In this document: piece by piece, positions 8,811 through 17,150 of the stretch
How the letters are laid out: each line of letters starts with the position of its first letter
Numbering within the stretch: the stretch's first letter is position 1
DNA from: Bacteroidales bacterium UBA4230
GTDB lineage: Bacteria > Bacteroidota > Bacteroidia > Bacteroidales > UBA932
Direction of reading: 5' to 3'
DNA length: 60,738 bases
Assembly (NCBI GenBank): GCA_002395605.1
Contig: DGXO01000032.1
Coordinates: 8,094 to 68,831 of the forward strand
The notes under the pieces: model-generated
What the model was told of the DNA's origin: nothing
Seen by the model: the letters and a program-made list of their open reading frames with translations, nothing else
Databases searched by the model: none
Position numbers and translations under genes: made by a program

Positions 8811-9845
8811 ATGCTATATAATTTGAGAAAAACCTTTGCCCTGGCGGCATCCATCCTTACTGTCCTTTCCTGCGGCACCCGCGGCGGGCGCTATATCCAA
8901 ATTACGGGTACGGCCCAGTCTGTCACTTACTCAGTGAAGCTCAACCTTGACGGAGTGAAGGTCCCTCCTCAGGAAATAAGGGACAGCGTGGACGCCATCC
9001 TTCAAAGGATAGACTATTCTCTTTCCGGATACAACCGCCAGTCCATCCTGTCGCGTTTCAATGCGGGGGAAGTTGTGAAGCCAGACACCCTTTTCCTTGA
9101 AATGTACAGCCTTGGCTACCGCATGTGGAAGCTCTCCGGCGGTGCCGTAGACTGCGCTGCAGGGCCGCTTTATGACGCCTGGGGCTTCGGCTTCAAGAAA
9201 GGTGAATTCCCGACGGATGCCGAAATATCGGAGCTTCTTGGGAAAGTGGGGCAGGGACGCCTCCCTGAAAAACTCCCCGTTTCCCCGGACGGAACCCTGG
9301 ACCCTTCGGCCCTAGGATATCCAAAACTCAATTACAACGCAATTGCGCAGGGCTATACCTCGGATGTCATTGCCCGGTACTTGTACGGCATAGGGGCAAA
9401 GGACATGCTTGTGGACATAGGGGAAATCTGGTGCGACGGCGTAAATCCTTCCGGAGAGCCCTGGGCCGTGGGCATAGACCGTCCCTCGGACTCCGGGGAG
9501 GAAGAGATGCTTGAGGATATCTGGTCTTCCGGCGGAAAGGCGCTTGGAATCACAACCTCAGGCAACTACCGCAAGTTCTATGTCCGTGACGGAAAGAAGT
9601 ACTCCCATACGGTAAGCCCCATAACCGGATATCCGGTACAGCACAGCCTCCTGAGCGCCACAATAGTGTCAAAGGTTAGTTCGGCCGAATCCGACGCCAT
9701 AGCCACATGGTGCATGGTGGCGGGCCTTGAAGCGTCCAAGGACATTATCCAGTCAAACCCGGACATAGAGGGATATCTAGTGTATGCAGGCCCTGACGGA
9801 GAGATGAAAAGCTGGCATTCGGCCGGCTTTACGCTCAGGAACTGA
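8811..9845 (+). CDS. apbE: FAD:protein FMN transferase (ApbE), lipoprotein
   Basis: This 344-residue periplasmic, lipid-anchored enzyme attaches FMN covalently to threonine in partners such as NqrB/NqrC and RnfG. The lipobox is LTVLSC. Family motifs are LSGYN, CAAGPLYDAWGFG, LNYNAIAQGYTSD, DIGEIWCDG (the FAD site; many homologues have GGE where this has GEI), a second GITTSGNYRKFY and HTVSPITGYP. No NQR or RNF genes are in the window, so the target is unknown. The last 11 nt overlap the convergent comEC gene. Confidence 0.92.
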   Translation: MLYNLRKTFALAASILTVLSCGTRGGRYIQITGTAQSVTYSVKLNLDGVKVPPQEIRDSVDAILQRIDYSLSGYNRQSILSRFNAGEVVKPDTLFLEMYSLGYRMWKLSGGAVDCAAGPLYDAWGFGFKKGEFPTDAEISELLGKVGQGRLPEKLPVSPDGTLDPSALGYPKLNYNAIAQGYTSDVIARYLYGIGAKDMLVDIGEIWCDGVNPSGEPWAVGIDRPSDSGEEEMLEDIWSSGGKALGITTSGNYRKFYVRDGKKYSHTVSPITGYPVQHSLLSATIVSKVSSAESDAIATWCMVAGLEASKDIIQSNPDIEGYLVYAGPDGEMKSWHSAGFTLRN

Positions 9846-10905
9846 TTACTGTCAAAACCCAGGTGAGAAGGCGGCAGAGGCCGTCCACGGCGTTTATCAT
9901 GAACTCCGGACACCAGCCAAACCCGTAGAGCATGACGGTGAAAACCGCCGTCCACATGAGCACCGTGACAAGGGGGATGGCCATGAGGTTCGTAAGGAGG
10001 AAATGCCGCGGGAACGTGCCGAATACCTTCCAGGCCAGCGGGCCGGTGAAAACCTGGCAGGAAATGCTGATGGCTGCCATTTGCCATATTTTCCTTAACG
10101 GATTTAGGCTGGAGCCTTTGGGGTACCACTTTTCAAGGACAGGGTACAGGAGCACTATTCCAGCCATGGCAAGATAGGACAGCTGGAACCCAAGGCTCCG
10201 GATTACCCCTGGGTCCAGGATGAGCTGGACAAGAAGTGCCAGGCACAGTATGCGGGACGGCTTCCGGCGCCTCCCTGAAAGGGTACAGATTTCTCCTATT
10301 AATATAAAGAGGAAGGCCCTCACTATGGAAGGGCCGGCACCCGTCATGAGGGTGAACCATCCGGCGGCGGCCACAACAGAAACTGCCCTTATCCATTTTG
10401 CAGCAGGGGAGTACCCAAGGGGAAGGGTGAGGCGGCTGAAAATGAGGTAGAGTATACCCATGTGGAGCCCGGAAAGCGCCAGGATATGGGAAGCGCCGCT
10501 TTGCCTGAAAACATCAATTGTCTCTTTTGCAAGCCCGCTTTTGTCTCCGGTAAAAAGCGCCGTGAGAAGGGGAGAGGTGACTTCGGCCTTGAAGGGGATG
10601 CGCGCTATGAGGGCCCTCATTGAGTCTGCGGAGTCCAGGGCTAAGCTTTCAAGGAAACTTTCTCCGGTGGCGTAGGGAAGCGCCGTCAGGGCCGAAAATG
10701 CGCCAAGAAGAAGGAACGACAGGAGGAAGAGGGGAGCACCGGCCTTGCTTCGGCGAAGCACCGGCCACAGGAAAAACGGGACTGAGGCTAAGGGAAGGAG
10801 CATTGCCGGAGCGGCCCATGATGCCGCTGCAGAAACCGCCGTCCCCGCTGCCACGCCCGCCGTAAACATAACCGACAGGGCTTCTATGGATTTAGCCCTA
10901 TCCAT
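9835..10905 (-). CDS. ComEC/Rec2-type competence membrane protein, minimal form
   Basis: This 356-residue multi-spanning inner-membrane protein contains only the Competence domain of ComEC, the channel that takes single-stranded DNA into the cell. The family signature SGASHILALSGLHMGILY (around residues 133-150) and the GAGPSIVRAF segment are clear. The N-terminal OB-fold domain and the C-terminal metallo-beta-lactamase domain of full-length ComEC (700-800 residues) are absent, and no neighbouring gene supplies them. Such short forms occur in other Bacteroidetes. The start at 10905 follows a -7 box by 5 nt. Confidence 0.8.
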   Translation of the reverse strand: MDRAKSIEALSVMFTAGVAAGTAVSAAASWAAPAMLLPLASVPFFLWPVLRRSKAGAPLFLLSFLLLGAFSALTALPYATGESFLESLALDSADSMRALIARIPFKAEVTSPLLTALFTGDKSGLAKETIDVFRQSGASHILALSGLHMGILYLIFSRLTLPLGYSPAAKWIRAVSVVAAAGWFTLMTGAGPSIVRAFLFILIGEICTLSGRRRKPSRILCLALLVQLILDPGVIRSLGFQLSYLAMAGIVLLYPVLEKWYPKGSSLNPLRKIWQMAAISISCQVFTGPLAWKVFGTFPRHFLLTNLMAIPLVTVLMWTAVFTVMLYGFGWCPEFMINAVDGLCRLLTWVLTVISS

Positions 10906-10910
10906 ATTCG

Positions 10911-10918
10911 CAAAATTA
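10911..10918 (-). promoter_or_regulatory. -7 promoter element TAATTTTG for comEC, leaderless arrangement
   Basis: TAATTTTG, CGAAT, ATG on the minus strand, with the same 5-nt spacing as the manC and AddA-like promoters. Confidence 0.65.
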
Positions 10919-10930
10919 GTAATAATTTCG

Positions 10931-10938
10931 TATATTTG
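10931..10938 (+). promoter_or_regulatory. -7 promoter element TATATTTG for ackA
   Basis: A perfect consensus match that leaves an A-rich leader of about 34 nt before the ATG. It is one of the few genes here with a conventional leader, as might suit a highly expressed operon. Confidence 0.7.
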
Positions 10939-10976
10939 CGGGGCTATAGAGAAATAAAACTAAACCAAAATAAAAC

Positions 10977-12191
10977 ATGATCATCTTAGTTATCAACTGC
11001 GGCAGCTCTTCCATCAAGTACCAGCTCCTGGACATGAAGAGCGACGACGTATTTGACGTTATTGCAAAGGGTATTGCAGAAAAGATCGGCCTTCCTGCCG
11101 GAATCCTTCAGTATGCTCCCGCCGGGAAAGACAAGATTGTCACGGATATTCCCATCCCTGACCACAAAGTGGGCATGCAGCTCATCCTTTCGGCCCTCAC
11201 AGACCCCAAAACCGGCGTCCTGAAGTCCCTTGAGGACATTGAGGCCGTTGGTCACCGTATAGTGCAGGGCGGAGACTTCTTCTCCGGTTCCGTGCTTGTG
11301 AATGAAGACGTCCTTGACAAGATTGCATTCTGCGCAGACTTCGCTCCTCTTCACAACCCCGCCCACCTTCTTGGTATCAGGGCCATGCAGGAAGCCCTTC
11401 CTTCAGTGCCCCAGGTTGTCACCTTCGACACCGCCTTCCACCAGACCATGCCCGCTTACGCATACATGTACGGCCTTCCCTATGAATACTATGAGAAATA
11501 CCGCGTACGCCGCTACGGCGCCCACGGCACTTCCCACCAGTTTGTGGCCGGCGTTGGCGCAAAGCTCTGCGGCCTGGATGTCAACAATTCCAAGATCATC
11601 ACCTGCCACCTTGGCGCCGGCAGTTCCATCTGCGCCATCCAAAACGGCCGCTGCGTAGACACTTCCATGGGCTTCACCCCGCTTGAGGGCATGATCATGG
11701 GCACCCGCGTGGGTAACATTGATGCCAACGCCGTTCTCTATCTGGAGAAGAAACTTGGCGTGGACCCTGATGAGATGACCACCATCCTCAACCGCAAGTC
11801 CGGTTTCCTTGGCGTTTCCACCGTTACATCGGATGCCCGTGAGCTTGACGAGCTTGCAAATAACGGAGACCCCAAGGCAAAGCTTGTTCTCAAGAAGTAC
11901 ACCTACGACATCATAAAGAATATCGGCTCTTACGTTGCCGCCATGAACGGAGTGGACCTCATTGTGTTCACCGGTGGTATCGGAGAGCACAACAGCAGGC
12001 TCCGCCGCCGCGTACTTGAGAACTTCTCATACCTTGGCCTCAAGGTAGACTATGAGGCAAACGTGGCATGGGGAGAAGACGCCGTCATCACCACGGAAGA
12101 CTCCAAGGTGAAGGCCGCTCTCATCTGCACCAACGAAGAACTGGTGATTGCCCGCGACACAATGCACCTTGTACTTGACAATCAGGAATAA
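10977..12191 (+). CDS. ackA: Acetate kinase
   Basis: This 404-residue enzyme makes ATP from acetyl-phosphate, the last step of acetate fermentation. The N-terminal phosphate-binding motif NCGSSSIKYQL is at residues 6-16. GHRIVQGG, FDTAFHQTMP, RRYGAHGTSH, CHLGAGSS and FTGGIGEH follow as in the ASKHA acetate kinases. The length is right for acetate kinase rather than butyrate kinase (about 355). The gene is followed after 4 nt by an acyltransferase that would supply its substrate. Confidence 0.95.
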   Translation: MIILVINCGSSSIKYQLLDMKSDDVFDVIAKGIAEKIGLPAGILQYAPAGKDKIVTDIPIPDHKVGMQLILSALTDPKTGVLKSLEDIEAVGHRIVQGGDFFSGSVLVNEDVLDKIAFCADFAPLHNPAHLLGIRAMQEALPSVPQVVTFDTAFHQTMPAYAYMYGLPYEYYEKYRVRRYGAHGTSHQFVAGVGAKLCGLDVNNSKIITCHLGAGSSICAIQNGRCVDTSMGFTPLEGMIMGTRVGNIDANAVLYLEKKLGVDPDEMTTILNRKSGFLGVSTVTSDARELDELANNGDPKAKLVLKKYTYDIIKNIGSYVAAMNGVDLIVFTGGIGEHNSRLRRRVLENFSYLGLKVDYEANVAWGEDAVITTEDSKVKAALICTNEELVIARDTMHLVLDNQE

Positions 12192-12195
12192 AGAT

Positions 12196-13101
12196 ATGAT
12201 AAAGAATTTCAACGAACTTTTTGCGGAACTCAAGGCTAAGGGTATCTGCAAGAAAATGATTGCGGCATGGGGCGTGGATTCCCATACAATTGAAGCGGCA
12301 TCGCTGGCCACTGACCAGGGCTTTGTAAAGGTTACTCTGGTTGGAGACCGTGACCTCATTGCCAAGGTTTGCGACGAATGCAAGATTGACATCGAAAAGT
12401 TTGAGATCGTGGACATCAAGGACGAGCTCAAGGCTGTTGCCGAAGCCGTGCGCATGGTCCATGACGGAGAGGGCGACGTCCTCATGAAGGGCCTCTGCTC
12501 CACGGACAAGTTCCTCCGCGCCATCCTCAACAAGGAAGTGGGCCTGCTCCCTCCTAAGGGCCTTCTTTCCCACGTTGGCGTTATCGAGAACCCCAACTAT
12601 CACAAGCTTATCTTCATCACGGACATGGCCGTCATCCCCGCTCCGGATTTCCGCCAGAAGGTGAAGATGGCCGGCTTTGTTACCGGAGTGGCCCGTTCTT
12701 TCGGCATTGCAATGCCTAAGATTGCCTTCATCGCCGCCTCTGAGCAGATGCTGGACAGCATGCCCGCCTGCATAGAGGGTGCCATGCTTGCCAAGATGTG
12801 CGACCGCGGCCAGATCAAGGCCATCGGTGACGGCCCTCTGGCACTTGACGTTGCCATCGACGAAGAGTCCGTCCAGATCAAGAAGCTCCAGAGCCCCGTT
12901 GCCGGAGACGCAGACTGCCTGCTCTTCCCCAACATCGAAAGCGCAAACGTATTCTGGAAAACCAACTCCAAGCTTGCCGTGGGCGTACGCCAGGCCGGTT
13001 TCCTTGTAGGCACCAAGGTCCCTTGCATCCTTGCTTCCAGAGCCGATTCCGTAGACGTGAAGCTCAATTCAATCGCTTCGGCGGTAATGTCAGTAAAATA
13101 A
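12196..13101 (+). CDS. Phosphotransbutyrylase-type phosphate acyltransferase
   Basis: This 301-residue enzyme of the phosphate acetyl/butyryltransferase family swaps the CoA of an acyl-CoA for phosphate. The family's MKGLCSTDKFLRAIL, LSHVGVIE, ITDMA and GPLALDVAI segments are present. The size and these motifs are nearer to phosphate butyryltransferase than to the long Pta. Coupling to ackA suggests acetyl-CoA is the substrate in vivo, but butyryl-CoA cannot be excluded. The ATG at 12196 is chosen because it is 4 nt after the ackA stop; an upstream in-frame start would lie inside ackA. Confidence 0.85.
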   Translation: MIKNFNELFAELKAKGICKKMIAAWGVDSHTIEAASLATDQGFVKVTLVGDRDLIAKVCDECKIDIEKFEIVDIKDELKAVAEAVRMVHDGEGDVLMKGLCSTDKFLRAILNKEVGLLPPKGLLSHVGVIENPNYHKLIFITDMAVIPAPDFRQKVKMAGFVTGVARSFGIAMPKIAFIAASEQMLDSMPACIEGAMLAKMCDRGQIKAIGDGPLALDVAIDEESVQIKKLQSPVAGDADCLLFPNIESANVFWKTNSKLAVGVRQAGFLVGTKVPCILASRADSVDVKLNSIASAVMSVK

Positions 13102-13108
13102 TATCGTC

Positions 13109-13130
13109 ATGCCCGGCCCCGTCCGGGCAT
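13109..13130 (+). terminator. Intergenic hairpin between the acyltransferase and tpiA
   Basis: ATGCCCGG and CCGGGCAT pair perfectly (8 bp) around a 6-nt loop. It is followed by CTTATTAAAT, a poor U-tract. It may be a partial terminator or an mRNA-stabilising hairpin within an operon. Confidence 0.4.
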
Positions 13131-13148
13131 CTTATTAAATAAACAAAT

Positions 13149-13904
13149 ATGAGAAAGTATATCGTAGCAGGGAACTGGAAAATGAACACCACCGTTCCCG
13201 AAGGTGTTGAACTTGCAAAGGCAGTTGTAGAGAAAGCCAAGGATCTTCCCGCAAACGTAGAGCTTGTAGTTGCTCCTCCGTTCACCCATCTTGCATGCGT
13301 TGCAGATGTCCTGAAGGGTTCAAAGGTTAAACTCAGCGCCCAGAACTGCGCAGACCATGAGAAAGGCGCATACACCGGTGAGGTTGCAGTTAACATGCTT
13401 ACATCCATCGGCTGTGAGTACACCATCCTTGGTCACTCAGAGCGCCGTCAGTACTACGGAGAAACCGACGAAAAGCTTGTTGTGAAGACAAAACTCGCCC
13501 TTGAGGCAGGTCTCAAAGTTATTCTTTGCGTAGGTGAGAACCTTGATGAGCGTGAGGCCGGCAAGCACTTCGATGTTGTTACCGCCCAGACCAAGAACGT
13601 CCTTTACAACTTTACCGCAGAGGACATGAAGAACGTTGTCATCGCCTATGAGCCCGTTTGGGCAATCGGCACAGGCAAAACCGCCACTGCCGCCCAGGCC
13701 GAAGAAATTCACGCCTGCATCCGCAGCGTCATCGCAGAGAAATTCGGCCTTCAGGTTGCAGATGACATGACCATCCTTTATGGCGGCTCCTGCAAGCCTT
13801 CAAACGCAAAGGAACTCTTTGCCGAAAAAGACATTGACGGCGGCCTCATTGGTGGCGCAGCCCTCAAGGCAGACGACTTCCTGGGAATTGCTACCAGCTT
13901 CTAG
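13149..13904 (+). CDS. tpiA: Triosephosphate isomerase
   Basis: This 251-residue glycolytic enzyme interconverts dihydroxyacetone phosphate and glyceraldehyde-3-phosphate. Visible active-site motifs are GNWKMN (8-13, catalytic Lys), ILGHSERRQ (catalytic His), AYEPVWAIGTGKTA (catalytic Glu) and ILYGGS followed by LIGGAALK. It lies 47 nt after the acyltransferase with no clear -7 box of its own, so it is probably part of the acetate operon. A strong terminator follows. Confidence 0.96.
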   Translation: MRKYIVAGNWKMNTTVPEGVELAKAVVEKAKDLPANVELVVAPPFTHLACVADVLKGSKVKLSAQNCADHEKGAYTGEVAVNMLTSIGCEYTILGHSERRQYYGETDEKLVVKTKLALEAGLKVILCVGENLDEREAGKHFDVVTAQTKNVLYNFTAEDMKNVVIAYEPVWAIGTGKTATAAQAEEIHACIRSVIAEKFGLQVADDMTILYGGSCKPSNAKELFAEKDIDGGLIGGAALKADDFLGIATSF

Positions 13905-13931
13905 GTCTCCCTTAGAAATACTTAAAAACAA

Positions 13932-13972
13932 GAAAACCGGCCTTCTGGATAAACCAGAAGTGCCGGTTTCTT
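13932..13972 (+). terminator. Rho-independent terminator after tpiA
   Basis: A 16-bp stem with one bulge (13932-13948 against 13954-13970) closes a 5-nt ATAAA loop, with A-rich sequence before it and TTTCTTG after. The flanks suggest it may work in both directions. Confidence 0.7.
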
Positions 13973-14020
13973 GACGTGTACTAAAACCTAAACCTACTAT
14001 ATAGATGCAGGAAAAAATAA

Positions 14021-14054
14021 AATGTTGCAGAAAAATTGAATTTTTTGCAACATT
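14021..14054 (-). terminator. Terminator after pth, probably bidirectional
   Basis: ATGTTGCA (14022-14029) and TGCAACAT (14046-14053) form the stem, extended by A/T pairs. The minus strand continues into TTTATTTTTTCC and the plus strand into TTTTTTG, so both directions have a U-tract. Confidence 0.65.
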
Positions 14055-14063
14055 TTTTGAAAA

Positions 14064-14669
14064 TTATTTCTCTGCCGGTTTCTCCGGTTCCGGAGACGCA
14101 GGTTTGGGCTTGGTGTTAAGGGTGCTCATAGCCCTCTGGACGCCGATTGTGGAGAAATCCTTGCAGCCCTGGATAATGCGGGCTGCAAGTTCCGGAACCT
14201 GCTCTTTTTCTTCCTTGGATAGTTCTCCAAGGACATAGTCAATCTGGCCACCGCGGCTGAATTCATTGCCGATTCCAATGCGGATCCTGGTCCACTTGTC
14301 ACTTTCAAGGCATTCCGTGATATTCTCCAGCCCGTTGTGACCGCCCGACGACCCGTTTGCCCTCATGCGGATGGTGCCGAACGGAAGATTGATGTCGTCG
14401 GAAATCACAATGAGGTTTTCAAGCGGAAGGTTCAGCTGCTGGAGCCAGTAGCGCACGGCTTTTCCGCTCAGGTTCATGTAGGTGGATGGCTTCAGGAGCA
14501 CAAACCACCTGCCCTTGAATGATACCTCTGCAACTGAGCCGTAGCGGTCTGTCCTAAAAAGGACATTGGATGCCTGAGCCCAGGCATCCAATACCATAAA
14601 TCCCATATTGTGGCGGGTATTGGCGTATTCTGCGCCAATGTTCCCAAGGCCGACAACGAGATACTCCAT
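14064..14669 (-). CDS. pth: Peptidyl-tRNA hydrolase
   Basis: This 201-residue enzyme frees tRNA from peptidyl-tRNA that drops off the ribosome. The family motifs GLGNIGAEYANTRHNMGF (catalytic His in RHN), KPSTYMNLSG, DDINLPFG and RANGSSGGHNGL are present. A Pro/Lys-rich tail of about 15 residues is extra. The gene follows the L25 gene by 11 nt on the same strand, the usual bacterial rplY-pth pairing. Confidence 0.95.
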   Translation of the reverse strand: MEYLVVGLGNIGAEYANTRHNMGFMVLDAWAQASNVLFRTDRYGSVAEVSFKGRWFVLLKPSTYMNLSGKAVRYWLQQLNLPLENLIVISDDINLPFGTIRMRANGSSGGHNGLENITECLESDKWTRIRIGIGNEFSRGGQIDYVLGELSKEEKEQVPELAARIIQGCKDFSTIGVQRAMSTLNTKPKPASPEPEKPAEK

Positions 14670-14680
14670 TACAGTAAAGA

Positions 14681-15274
14681 CTACTGCTGGTCAGCCTTTG
14701 CTGCTTCCTGGGCGGCCTGCTGCATTGCGCGGGTGGCCTTTACGGAGCAGATGATGGTGTTCTTGTCAGAGACAATCTGGAGGCCCTCGAACTTGAGGTC
14801 ACCGGCTACCATCCTCTTTTCAAGCTCCAGCGGAGTTACATCGATGTCAAGCTGATCCGGGAGGTCCTTCATGAGGCCGCAAACCTTGAGGCTGCGGGCG
14901 CTCTGGACGAACTTACCACCAGCCTGAACACCCTTAGGGTGACCGGTGATGTTAAGGGGAACGCTGATAACGATGGGCTTCTTCTCATCTACTGCGAGGA
15001 AATCCACGTGGAGGCAGTTGTCCTCTACCGGGTGCCACTGATACTCGTGAGCCACTGCGGTGTAAGCTTTACCGCTGAGGTTGAGGTCTACGATATAAGA
15101 AGCGGGAGTGTGAGTAAGACCCTTCAGCTCTTTCTCGTTGACAGTGAAAAGGATGTTGTCTTTGATGCCCTCACCATAGAGGTTGCAGGGAACAAGACCC
15201 TGACGACGGAAGGCCTTGAGGACGGCCTTGTTGCCCTTCTGGCGGATTTCGCCATTAAGAGTGAAATGCTTCAT
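14681..15274 (-). CDS. rplY: 50S ribosomal protein L25/general stress protein Ctc
   Basis: This 197-residue long form of L25 binds 5S rRNA. An N-terminal L25 domain (about 1-90; it opens with the typical RQKGNKAVLKAFRRQG-like segment) is followed by the Ctc-type beta domain containing VPLNITGHPKGVQAGG. The C-terminus is Ala/Gln-rich. It is upstream of pth in one unit. Confidence 0.92.
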   Translation of the reverse strand: MKHFTLNGEIRQKGNKAVLKAFRRQGLVPCNLYGEGIKDNILFTVNEKELKGLTHTPASYIVDLNLSGKAYTAVAHEYQWHPVEDNCLHVDFLAVDEKKPIVISVPLNITGHPKGVQAGGKFVQSARSLKVCGLMKDLPDQLDIDVTPLELEKRMVAGDLKFEGLQIVSDKNTIICSVKATRAMQQAAQEAAKADQQ

Positions 15275-15360
15275 TGTTTTTAAAAATAAAAATGTGTTAC
15301 TCAGTGCTCTTTTTCAAGCACCCCATTGCACCAAAAAACCTTTGCGGCTTTTTAAGCGCG

Positions 15361-15368
15361 CAAAGATA
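15361..15368 (-). promoter_or_regulatory. -7 promoter element TATCTTTG and about 80-nt leader of rplY-pth
   Basis: TATCTTTG on the minus strand starts a leader running to 15275, unusually long for this window. The leader contains a small hairpin (GTGCT/AGCAC) and an A/T-rich stretch before the ATG. A regulatory role, for example feedback by the ribosomal protein, is possible but not shown. Confidence 0.6.
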
Positions 15369-15399
15369 CGAAGTTTTTTGATAATGGCAAAATAATGTT

Positions 15400-15407
15400 T
15401 AAGTTTG
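15400..15407 (+). promoter_or_regulatory. -7 promoter element TAAGTTTG of the 51-codon gene, leaderless arrangement
   Basis: TAAGTTTG, TAGTT, ATG: 5 nt between the box and the start codon. Confidence 0.5.
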
Positions 15408-15412
15408 TAGTT

Positions 15413-15568
15413 ATGAAGTCAATAAGCGTAGCTGGATTCTACTCTGAAGTGTTCTTTTGGAATCCGAAGGATTATGATGAGGCGATGTCAAGTCTGGACT
15501 ACTACCTGAATCACATTTCAGAGATACTTGACACGTCCGACATAACTGACGGAGATTTCGATTTTTAG
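15413..15568 (+). CDS. Small acidic protein of unknown function (51 aa)
   Basis: The frame begins MKSISVAGFYSEVFF and ends in an acidic Asp/Phe tail (DITDGDFDF). It has no signal peptide or membrane segment. The support is a -7 box exactly 5 nt upstream, the spacing seen for manC and the AddA-like gene, and coding-like composition. It lies between rplY (divergent) and the AlbA_2 regulator. The family is not recognised. Confidence 0.5.
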   Translation: MKSISVAGFYSEVFFWNPKDYDEAMSSLDYYLNHISEILDTSDITDGDFDF

Positions 15569-15599
15569 CCCTTCATTCCCGATTCCCACGAAAAATCCG

Positions 15600-15607
15600 T
15601 ATCTTTG
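15600..15607 (+). promoter_or_regulatory. -7 promoter element TATCTTTG of the AlbA_2 gene
   Basis: A perfect consensus match, giving a leader of about 30 nt before the ATG at 15643. Confidence 0.6.
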
Positions 15608-15642
15608 AAAGTTCGAGAACAAGCCAACCTCGACCGCATTTT

Positions 15643-17115
15643 ATGAAGGAACTGACGATACACGACATCGAAACCATCATCCGGCGCGACGAAAGCCGCG
15701 TCCTGGAGGTCAAGAAGACGACTGGCGAGATAGTCGCCGGAATGCAGTCCGGCTGTGCCTTCCTCAACACTGAGGGAGGCTGGCTCTTTTTCGGCATTCA
15801 TCCAAAGACGCTTAAGATTCTTGGTCAGGATGTTGCAGACCAGACTCGTCAGGATATTGCCAAGGAACTGCGCAAGTTTGTCCCGGCCATTGACTTGTTC
15901 GCCCAGTATGTTGATGTTCCAGGCCGTCCAAATCAGAAGGTCATTGCCATTTGGTTTCCGGCCCCGATGGGTTATGCCGCACCTTACACTTACGACAGCC
16001 GTCCGTACTACAAGGTGGAGAATACCACGGCCGTTATGCCCCGCGAAATGTTCGACGAACAAATCCGCCTCAGCGACCCCAAGAAATTCAGTTGGGAACT
16101 TGCCCCGTGCCGGGAAGCCACGCTGGATGACATCGACGAAAACACCCTCACCTCTGCCATCCGTGGCGGCATCGCCAAAGGAAGGATTCCGGCAAGCGCC
16201 GCCGATGCCGTGACGCTCCCCGAACGCCTGAGTCCCTTCAAAGTCCTCCTGCCGGGTGACGCTCTCACCAACGGAGCCATCGCCCTGTTCGGCAAAGACC
16301 CGTACAAATTCTTCAATCATTGCCGTGTCCGTCTGGCCCGGTTCGAAGGAACCATCATGGACAAGTTCCGTGACCAGGCCGTCATTGACGCCAACCTCTT
16401 CCAGCAGCTCCAGGCCATCGAGGACTTCTGCCGCAAACACATGTTCATGTCCGGCGACCAGGACCAGTTCGACAGCAAGAATGTGCTCACGGTCCCGCTC
16501 AAGGTCGTTAGGGAAGCAGCTCTCAACCTGCTGATTCACAGAACCTGGTGGTCCGAGGGAAGGACTCCCAGCGTCAACATCTTCGATGACCGCGTGGAAT
16601 TCATGAATCCCGGCGCATTCCCTCCAGGCACTACTCCGGCCGATTTCCGCCACCGTCCCCACTCCGTACTCGTAAATGAGGTCATTGCCAATGCTCTTTT
16701 CAAGGGCGGCAAGACAGAAGGTTGGGGACGAGGGATTCTTGACATCTTCACTCTCTGCAAAGAAGCCGGGCTTCCTGAACCGGAGTATGATTTCGTTCCG
16801 AATTTCGTTTGCCTGACCATCCGCTTCAAGAATCCGCTTACTCCATATCTTAGTGGTGATGAAAATGGTGGAGTAAATGGTGGAGTAAATGGTGGAGTAA
16901 ATGGTGGAGTAAATGATGGTGTAAAAACTCTTAGTGAGAGTCTGAAACCAGTTTATTCAACTGTTTTTTCCAATCCTGGAATAAAAGCCAATAATGTTGC
17001 TGCTCTTCTTGACCGTCCTTTGCCTACTGTCGAGAAGCAATTGGCAACTCTTAAGAAGAAAGGACTGATTGAATATCGTGGTTCCGCCAAGACTGGCGGA
17101 TACTACGCGAAATAA
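15643..17115 (+). CDS. AlbA_2 (Schlafen-type) ATP-binding transcriptional regulator-like protein
   Basis: This 490-residue protein has three parts. An AlbA_2 putative nucleic-acid-binding domain (about 15-130) starts ESRVLEVKKT and contains AFLNTEGGWLFFGI. A GHKL-like ATP-binding module (about 285-395) contains REAALNLLIHRTWW and FDDRVEFMNPGAFPPG. A winged helix (about 430-490) follows. Between the last two, a 12-nt unit repeats in frame and encodes NGGV several times. Such proteins are common accessory regulators, often near toxins or phage-defence genes, but no partner is obvious here. The neighbours downstream are unknown AT-richer genes. Confidence 0.8.
   Translation: MKELTIHDIETIIRRDESRVLEVKKTTGEIVAGMQSGCAFLNTEGGWLFFGIHPKTLKILGQDVADQTRQDIAKELRKFVPAIDLFAQYVDVPGRPNQKVIAIWFPAPMGYAAPYTYDSRPYYKVENTTAVMPREMFDEQIRLSDPKKFSWELAPCREATLDDIDENTLTSAIRGGIAKGRIPASAADAVTLPERLSPFKVLLPGDALTNGAIALFGKDPYKFFNHCRVRLARFEGTIMDKFRDQAVIDANLFQQLQAIEDFCRKHMFMSGDQDQFDSKNVLTVPLKVVREAALNLLIHRTWWSEGRTPSVNIFDDRVEFMNPGAFPPGTTPADFRHRPHSVLVNEVIANALFKGGKTEGWGRGILDIFTLCKEAGLPEPEYDFVPNFVCLTIRFKNPLTPYLSGDENGGVNGGVNGGVNGGVNDGVKTLSESLKPVYSTVFSNPGIKANNVAALLDRPLPTVEKQLATLKKKGLIEYRGSAKTGGYYAK
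16862..16924 (+). repeat. 12-bp tandem repeat encoding NGGV
   Basis: The unit GGTGGAGTAAAT is repeated four times, followed by a degenerate copy (GATGGTGTAAAA). Because it is a multiple of three, slippage would change linker length by four residues without shifting the frame. Confidence 0.85.
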
Positions 17116-17150
17116 TCCATGTCCTCCAAAATGATAAACCCCATGAACCC

